From assembly GCA_051530055.1 (NCBI GenBank), contig CM121341.1:14012001-14076000 (forward strand): DNA of 64,000 nucleotides. The letters run 5' to 3'. A program made the position numbers and the translations under genes. Below the pieces are notes generated by a model that worked only from the letters and a program-made list of their open reading frames with translations, was not told where the DNA came from and did not search any database. The stretch comes from Neoechinorhynchus agilis (lineage: Eukaryota; Acanthocephala). This document shows positions 56,940-64,000 of the stretch, one piece after another. Numbering within the stretch: the stretch's first letter is position 1; the number at the start of each line of letters is the position of its first letter.

Positions 56940-58760
56940 ATCTGGCTATTGATTTTGGAGTGATTTACGAGTCCGGGCGGGTGGGAATATCCGGTCGGGT
57001 TGGAAGGTCCGTTCTGGTGGGAATTAGTGGTTATTGTTTGCAGAAGCGCTTGTAAGGTTGGTCTTTCCTCAGGTTCATTTCAGGTTATGATATCCGAGGA
57101 AATTGGGCAGCATGGAAAAAGAAGCGTAGATATAGGGAGGCGCGAGGTATAGGAGGGTGAACCGAATTAGGATTACGAGAGTTGTACTCGTGTGAAAAAG
57201 GAGCGATATGTGGTAGAAATTGTGGTGGTAGGGTTGATAGGCCTTTTGATTGTTTTATGAAAATAGTATCAAGGCATTCAGTGAGAGGGGGGAAGTAAGT
57301 TGTGCAAATTTTAGATGCTCACTGATGAAACATTTCAAGACGACGGATTTGAGATTTCGATAGATTGCAAAAGGCGGGAAAACCGTAGGTGGGGGAGGGT
57401 AAAACAAAGCAGAAAATTTGTAGAGATCGGGTGAAGAGATTCCTAAACGTCGAAGGCGTTTGAGGAGATAAATTTTAAAGATGTTGAGCTTGAGGAAGAG
57501 AGTAATGTACGAGTCTCATTTCAAATTTGATTGAAATTGGAGACCTAGAATTCTTAGGGAGGCTACTCGTAGGATGTCTTTCAGAAGCTCAGGGGAGGAT
57601 GTGGGGTTACGAGAGAATTAGGGGAACATTTTGACGCATTTAAAGAAATTCAGGTGGAGCTTGTGATTGATCGTCCGCATAGAAGAAAAGTTTAGAGTGA
57701 GAGGAGAGAAGTTTGTTGTCGTTTAGGAAAATATTAAAAAGAAGTGGTGACAGCACAACACCTTGAGGTACGCTTTTGGTGATGGATATGCTGATAGAGG
57801 AGGCAGAACGGCTATGAATGTACTGTTTGCGATTGTGAAGATAAGATTCGAGCCAGCGGATCTGAAACAAGTTGAGACCAAGATCAGAGCTGATCCGGAG
57901 AAGGAGTGAATGGTCAACTGAGTCGAAAGCTTTGGATAAATCAAGTTGAATGAGACGGGTGACGTGGGTGGGAATATTGTCAACGTTACATAGGAGTGTG
58001 TCATGCAGAAAATTTGGGCCTGAAACTGCATTGAATAGGTGGAATTTTTCCATTGAAGGTTTGCAGAAGGTGTGCTTTAAAGCATCTCTCTAAGAATTTA
58101 GCGAAGGAAGGTAATATAGAGATGGGTAGAAAACTTGAGGTGGATATAAGTTTACCTGCTTTCGGGAGCAGGGTTACCCGAGCTATTTTGAGGCAATTCG
58201 GGAAGATTCCGGTCTTGAAACTTTGGTTGATTATATTAGCAAGTGGATCAATTAAATCTGGCATAATAAAACGTAGAGCCCAGTTGGGAATTGGATAGTT
58301 AGGATATGATTTGCGTGGTAGTTTCCGTGGAAGCAAGAGAGTATCATACGTGGAAATCATGGGAGGTGAAGCTGTAGAAGCCGAGAACAGTGATGTAGAT
58401 CTGGAAGGCGATGATGGTTTGTTTCTGTTCGGGTGAGAGTCACAAAGTTACGCATTGACGGAGTTTAGTGTAGCACGGATGTCAAAGTTTGAGAGGTTGG
58501 AGAAGGGTTTTTGTCTTTTGATACCTACGGCGTTTTCCCTGCCAGAGGTGAATGGGAGAGGAGGCGAGTTTATGTGCAAGAAAGGTCTTGCGCGAATTGA
58601 GAATGTGATGCGCAAGGGAGGTTTGAAGGTGGGGGAAATTGGGATTGCATGCGTAGTATGCTTTATTCACCGTTATTTGGAAAATTTTCAAGAAAAGGGA
58701 CATTCAATGTGGGTCTCGGCTTCATCGTGTCAACGCTTGATCGCTGTTTTGCGTTCCTAA
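56940..58760 (-). mobile_element. LINE-A copy, decayed, linker to 3' end
   Basis: On the minus strand: SLFLKIFQITVNKAYYACNP (about 58700), WALRFIMPDLIDPLANIINQ, ARVTLLPKAGKLIS, IPPIQCSFRPKFSA, LIQLDLSKAFDSVDHSLLLR, VPQGVVLSPLLFNIFLND, FFYADDQS (57660), then the 3' region matching 1765-2300. Stops and frame changes are present. Confidence 0.88.
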
Positions 58761-58865
58761 CTCACATATCAGACGAACTCACATGTTTAAAAACTTACAA
58801 ACAAAAAACTTGCGAAACGATTCCGCTCCACAACAGCCACTAAATCGTTCGTATCGGTCAACTCC

Positions 58866-61865
58866 TTGTCCCCCACTATCAACGTCGTCACACGATCTAA
58901 CGTCGTAAACACTTGCAAACGATGCCGAGGCCAAGGCTCCCAACCACCAAGCTCGTTCCCTGTGACGTGGACGATTGTCCGATTACAACTCAAATATTCG
59001 TCACAAATACTTGGGCAGCAGGCCGGAAATTTATTTGCGGTTTCTGTACTGCCGCCTTGCTCAAACCGTGTTCTCCGGTTCCCCCCTTTCCCAATAAGTA
59101 TTCAAACCCTAACCGCTCCCAAACCCCTAAACCCCAACCCCCTTCCTCCTCGACATCTTCTAAATCCTCCACCTCCTTTGTAGCACCCCGTACCGCTAGA
59201 AAAAAACATAAACCCCTCCTATCCTTCTACGATTACGTTTCAACATTAGCCCATCAAACCCTACCACCTTCTCTCATGTACCTCGATTTTCCAGTAAAAA
59301 GCACACACCCCTACCATCCTTCAACGACTACACTAAGCATCCCTCGCTGCGTAAATTAACTCCTCCTAGACCCCTCTCATCCTTGCCACCACTCATTCCG
59401 CACCCTACCAAATCTGGAAATTTTCGCTTCGACCCTCAGAAGCGAAAAATACCCTGGACGCGCACACTACATCACCTCTTACCACCACCTCTTCGACTCC
59501 CAATATCCTCTTCCCCCCGAGTTCATCCCGTATGCACAGTTCCCACCCTTATGGTCGCTTCACTCAAATCACCCCCTTACTACAATGACCACCAACGAAT
59601 CCCTTACCCCAGAACTACCCCATCGGTCAACTCACATCCCTTCTCTCTGCGCAGCTTCAACCCCCTCCGTCAGTGTCCACCCCTCATGTCCCTTCTAAAC
59701 ACCCCTTTCCAATAATCTTTTATTCTAACATCCGCAGCCTCCTCCCCAAACTGGATGAGCTCCATGTAGTTGCCTCTTCTTGCAACGCCGACATCCTTGT
59801 AATTACGGAAACATGGCTCTCACCCCATAGCAAATTATCTGCCTTCCTTCCAAACTTTCAAGCTTTTCACCTCACAAGGGACTTCCGAAACGGGGGAGGC
59901 ATATCGAACTTCATCCGCGCTTCTCTCCTTTACCATTGCTCTTCACCCCACTTTTTCATCTCCGACGATCTTGAATGGCTTCACATCCAACTTCATCTCC
60001 CCGTCCGCAATGGCCAACGTGAGATCTCTATCGCTTGCCTCTATCGCCCTCTTTCCTCAAACATCCCCAACGCACTTCAACAAACAGACCAACTATTTAC
60101 TGACCTACTTTCCATTTCAGCAGATCACTTTATCATATTGGGCGATTTTAACAAACTGACGATCCCGCCGTCGCTCTCTCATCTCTCCCAACTCGTTACT
60201 TTCCCTACACGCTTCTCCTCCCGCCTTGATAAAATTTTCTGAAACATCAGGCAATATTCGTGCACTACCAAACTTCCCCCGATCGCCTCGTCTGACCATT
60301 GTTCAATCCTTCCCTCCCCCACATCACCCCAAAAACGTTCCTTTTCCGACCACTACGTTGTCTGGGATAAACGTGATCATCATACCCGCGCCTTTGCTGC
60401 ATGTGTCAATTATCTTATCACGCAAAACCGCTCTACCATCTTTGGTCGATTGCAATGGGTTCTTTGTTAAATCTAATAGAATCTGCGATGAAGGCCTCGT
60501 TTCCCCGCAAAACAATACGAATCTCGAACCGCGACCCTCCATGGTTCTCGCCTTTTCTAAAAACCCTTGAAATCCAGGTCACCAAAGCTTTCCGGTCAGG
60601 AATCCTGCTTTTTCCTCCCTCCACTACACTGACAAAACGCATCCGTATAGCCCGCAAATTATTTTTCTCATCTCGTCTCTCTTGTTCTGACGCCCTCCTC
60701 TGCATTTACGATACGCTTGTGCGCAGCTTAGATTCCAGTCCAGCATCAACCGGTCGTCTTGTGCAACTCGATATTTCCAGGGCGTTCGAGTCGGTAGATC
60801 ACTCCCTTATCCTCCAATCATGTGCTTCCTTTGGCCTCTCAACTTGGCAACTCGCTTGGATTTCCTCTTTCCTCTCCAACCGCGAACAATATATCCAATG
60901 TGGAGCTTCATGTTCTCCCTCTCTGCCCATATTTAAAGGGGTCCCCCAAGGTGCCGTACGTTCTCCTCTCCTCTTTGACATTTTTCCAAATGACCTCCAT
61001 CCCCTCACTCCCCCTACCAAATATTTTCGCTATGCAGATGACCTCACAGTCATTACTATCGCATCTGCCTCTCTCCCCTCTCCACAACCATGGGCGAGCT
61101 CAACCAACTCATTTCCTCGCTCTCCACCCTAAACCTCTCCCTAAATTTATCCAAATATTTTGAGCTTGTCCCCCACATTTCCAAACGCAATCTTATCCCC
61201 GCGCCTCTCCCTCTCCCCATCCAACGCTCCTCTTCTCTCCGAATACTGAGCCTGATTTTACAAGAAAACCTTAAATGGGATGCCCACATTTCTTTTACAC
61301 TCCCTAAAGCAAACCCTCGTCTTTACCTTCTTAAACTCGTCCGGCGTCTCCGCGTATCTTTTAGACACCTTGCTTACTTTTATCTTTCTACCATCCTTCT
61401 TATCCTTACATACGCTTTCCCCACTTTCCTCCCCTCTCCGTCAATGCTCTCAATTCCCTTGAAACCTTCCACAAGAGAGCAGCTAGAATATGCGGGACTT
61501 CACTCCCTCCTCTCGACGCCCACCTCCACTCCATTTTCTCCATCAACCCCTTCACAATTTTCTTTCATCTCTAAATACTCTTCTTTCGTAAACACCCGTA
61601 AACCCAACCTTTTAATCCCCCCCTCGCCCGTACCACCCTCTACGAAAAATCTTTCTTCCCTCAAGCCCAATCTTTCCTTAATAACCGGAGAACAAGGCAA
61701 GACTCCTAATCTGTCATCTTCTTTACAAAGCACCCGATCCCACGTCAACACCCCTTCAAAAACAGTCCCAACTCCCTTGCCTTCAACATCCGTCATCCAT
61801 ACACCGTTTAGCAAAGATAGATGCTGACAAGTGTGTGGATCGTGCATTTTTCATATAAATAAAAC
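58866..61865 (+). mobile_element. LINE-A copy, longest, internally deleted
   Basis: It begins with a Cys-rich N-terminal region (CKRCRGQGSQPP; PCDVDDCPITT; FICGFCTAALLKPC), a PHD-like zinc finger as seen in CR1-type elements. A Pro/Ser-rich region follows. The endonuclease at 59700-60242 is one open frame: FYSNIRSLLPKLDELHVVAS, ADILVITETWLSP, ISIACLYRPLSSNI, FIILGDFNKL. RT is at 60690-61130: CSDALLCIYDTLVRSLDSSP, LVQLDISRAFESVDHSLILQ, VPQGAVRSPLLFDIF, FRYADDLTVIT. About 200 residues between the linker and RT are missing near 60660. The tail runs to a CATATAAATAAAACGTGTTT end at 61865. Confidence 0.9.
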
Positions 61866-61879
61866 GTGTTTATAAAGGC

Positions 61880-63165
61880 GAATTGGTTTCCTAGGAATAG
61901 CTGTAGTCATGCAAGAAGAGATTATATTAGTTAGAGAAAGCATAGCCTCCGAAGGGTTCGGGTGAAAAATAGATTTTCTGTTTGAAGAGAGATTACGCGA
62001 GACCTATTTGGTAAATGCGAAAATGTATTGATCTCTCTTATCCCAGACCGTAAAGGGGCTGACCGTACACGTTGAGGAGAAGCGGAGGGAGAGAGGATTA
62101 TTGCGTAATGGTCTGAGGATGAGAAAGATTTAATCGAGATGTGAGTTGTGGCGGGTAGGAAATTTTACTAACTGGACGAAGTCAAGGAGAGATGGTGATG
62201 TTGGAAGATTATTGAAATCACCAGGAATGATTCGATGTTCAAGACCAAGAGAGTGAAGATTTGCTATCATTGCATCAATCTCCTGTGATACCAGACCGAA
62301 TGAAAATGGAGCTCCACCTCCTGCGCGTTCGTCTCTGTAAGAGTGGAAATAAGTGTACTCAGGAATTAAGGCGATGTAGGAATTGGAGGAGTGCAACCAC
62401 GTTTACACAATGACCAAACGCGAAAGATGATCTATTTTAGATAACAGACTTCTTATGTTAGTTAAAAGAATGTAGGGAAATGGTTGTTTGAAAGAGCTTG
62501 AAGGTGATGTATTTTGTGGGAGTTGGTTGGTGGAAGAGTTCGATGGATAAGTTTCTGAGCGTTTTTAGAGTGAGTAGTAATTTTTGATTCTGCCAACGTA
62601 CAGTAGGGATTTTCGAAGGTGCCCAAAAATTTACTTGTTTTGCTGATTATAAATTATTGGAAGGGGGAGAAGACGGTTGTACATAGGCGAATGATGGATG
62701 GAGTTCACAGTTTGAAGTGAGCTATCTGGGTATATTCGGTATGGTAGGGAGGAATTGACAAGTAAGAAGTGCTTTTGAACGGAGGATGCGGTGTTTCGTA
62801 GATGGAAAGTGATTTCAGTTGACGAGGACGAGAGTTATTAGAGTTTTTGTCGGGGATGCGCTGGAAGGAGACCGGAAAAAGAAAGGGAAAGAAGGATTGG
62901 GGAAAAAAATTGTCGACATGTGGTGTTTCTGAAGGTCTAATTTGCATAATGCTGTGATTTCGTGGATACCTGAGAGAAGATATTATGTGTAGGCCCATAG
63001 TGGGATGATATATCATGATATTGTTGGTTGCTGTAAGTCTGTTGCGGTGTTTGGGCGGTAACTGTGAGTGGTAGAGGGGGAAGGATGTATTGGAATTAAA
63101 GGTTTCGTGGGAGAAGCTATTTTCGTAGATAATCAAAGATGGTGGAAAGTTTTAAGAGATTTTGA
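61880..63165 (-). mobile_element. LINE-A copy, 5' part, decayed
   Basis: Its minus strand matches 2480-3910: the N-terminal region at 63136-62705 (SIMQIRPSETPHVDN, FKSTSYLSIPPYHTEYTQIA), endonuclease pieces (FHSYRDERAGGGAPFSFGL, HRIIPGDFNNLPTSPSLLDF) at 62360-62140, and the linker to about 61890. It abuts the end of the plus-strand copy, so the two LINE copies lie tail to tail. Confidence 0.85.
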
Positions 63166-63177
63166 CTTGTGATGAAG

Positions 63178-63560
63178 ATAATCCCGATTAAAAATCATTT
63201 TATTGTACTGAAATATTTCGCGAAGAAACCTCGCCTTATCAATTATCTAAAAAAGTATTTGGTTATTGCTATTTGTCGATAGGCGAAAATAAACGAAATT
63301 AAGATTTTATTGGATATTTCGATCCATTATCTCGGATCTTCTTCAGCGATTCTCAATTCAAGCGTCACGTTACATGCGGTGGGAGTTGCATCCTTAATTT
63401 GAAATCAGGCTTATTGCCCTCGAACGTTTCGAACCTATTTATATATAAGGATTCGATGACAATACGTTCGAAACGCCGACCATTGCGAACTAGTGTTGTA
63501 GCGGCACTAAAATCAATAGTGTGCCCTGTGTTTTGCATGGGCCACCACTGCGGAACTAAT
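63178..63560 (-). mobile_element. PLE 3' part: end repeat plus GIY-YIG tail
   Basis: 63178-63255 carries the PLE-end repeat (ATATTTCGCGAAGAAACCTC). At 63310-63350 GATATTTCGATCC and CGGATCTTCTTCAGCGA follow. The minus frame 63560-63365 reads NTGHTIDFSAATTLVRNGRR and ERIVIESLYINRFETFEGN, the conserved GHxxDF...ExxxI region after the PLE GIY-YIG core. The rest of the element is absent. Confidence 0.7.
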
Positions 63561-63575
63561 ATCCAACTAATACCA

Positions 63576-64000
63576 ATGTTTTCGCAACCACCTAGTGTTG
63601 CGACGGAGGATGGCATACGGCAATCCAACTCACTGAAAATTAGGGTACCTCCGGACATACGGAGGCACCTTCTCAGTGATCGTTCAGAGGGTGACACACG
63701 GCCACCCACAAAGCTTCAAACTTCATCTTCAATAGGTGATACACACAAAATTATATACTTCGATCGGCCCGTTAAAAAGGACGATTACGTAACCAAAATA
63801 TCTGCGATTCCAATCGCATCAAAGGAAGCCACCTGGGGATGTTTCCTCAAACCATGGCTGAACACAAAGAAGGATAGTATACTAAGAATCAGATCAACTT
63901 CATTCTGGAATGGTACTTTAAAAATTGTCTTCGTCAACAAAACTGAAATGGACGACTTCGAATCCTTTGTGAAGGGTCGGCACGACGAAAAAAATTTCAA
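63576..64000 (+). CDS. unidentified ORF, runs off the window
   Basis: From ATG at 63576 the plus strand is open for 141 codons to the window edge: MFSQPPSVATEDGIRQSNSL, then KIIYFDRPVKKDDYVTKISA, EATWGCFLKPWLNTKKDSIL and LKIVFVNKTEMDDFESFVKG. Composition is protein-like and it has no stop. I do not recognise it. Its position beside a PLE fragment of the opposite strand leaves open whether it is a host gene or part of another element. The long minus frames over the same bases look like shadows. Confidence 0.45.
   Translation, partial: MFSQPPSVATEDGIRQSNSLKIRVPPDIRRHLLSDRSEGDTRPPTKLQTSSSIGDTHKIIYFDRPVKKDDYVTKISAIPIASKEATWGCFLKPWLNTKKDSILRIRSTSFWNGTLKIVFVNKTEMDDFESFVKGRHDEKNF

Noticed and set aside
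61500-61847. 115-codon minus-strand ORF, Glu/Gly-rich
   Set aside because: Antisense shadow of the LINE-A C-terminal region, whose pyrimidine-rich coding strand leaves the reverse open.
63561-63709. N-terminal half of the minus ORF at 63365-63709 as PLE protein
   Set aside because: Only the part below 63560 matches PLE; the rest is antisense to the better plus-strand frame.

Overview
The window comes from a eukaryote, most likely an invertebrate animal. Host genes have introns, several of them only about 43-55 bp. The intergenic space is packed with retroelements typical of animal genomes: a CR1/Jockey-type LINE, an RTE-type LINE, an R2-like endonuclease fragment, Penelope-like elements (PLEs), a Ty3/gypsy fossil, tRNA-derived short elements and foldback repeats. 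Nothing fixes the phylum. A nematode or another small-genome ecdysozoan would fit, but that is inference.

Layout. 1-5.2 kb is dispersed repeats and LINE-A remains. 6.2-8.2 kb is mixed transposon debris: a possible hAT end, a solo LTR, a tRNA-like sequence and an R2-like endonuclease. 8.4-9.8 kb is a decayed intronless SLC17-type transporter copy (-). 9.9-15.7 kb holds fragments of duplicated host sequence, weak ORFs, an RTE copy and a kinase N-lobe fragment. 17.0-17.6 kb is a foldback repeat enclosing a 198-bp TIR element. 17.8-20.2 kb is a glutamine-rich gene with about eight 39-residue repeats (+). 20.9-25.1 kb is an RTE, foldback and LINE-A cluster. 25.6-27.2 kb is a PLE (-). 28.0-29.1 kb has kinase fragments. 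29.1-31.1 kb is a broken Ty3/gypsy element. 31.4-33.4 kb is an HflX/GTPBP6 GTPase (-). 33.5-36.6 kb is a tandemly duplicated RTE/PLE composite plus an RTE copy (-). 38.0-38.9 kb has COA8 and an unidentified exon (+). 40.1-42.1 kb is LINE-A. 42.4-45.2 kb is PUS7 (-). 46.0-49.4 kb is the fullest RTE copy (+), ending in an inverted copy of the 33.6-34.4 kb composite. 50.0-56.0 kb is a host gene island: ARF GTPase (+), SCYL2 (-) and one unidentified gene (-). 56.9-63.2 kb holds three LINE-A copies in alternating orientation, and 63.2-64.0 kb a PLE end and an ORF running off the window.

The recognisable host genes are housekeeping and do not form a pathway: ARF (vesicle coat recruitment) and SCYL2 (clathrin/AP trafficking) both act at Golgi and endosomal membranes; HflX/GTPBP6 (mitochondrial ribosome) and COA8 (cytochrome oxidase assembly) are both mitochondrial; PUS7 modifies RNA. 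I see no clear new system. The most unusual items are the glutamine-rich repeat gene with a disrupted frame, a foldback repeat family that keeps a reading frame open across copies, a TIR element with hammerhead-like boxes, and the mirrored RTE/PLE composites with a 53-bp-arm palindrome.
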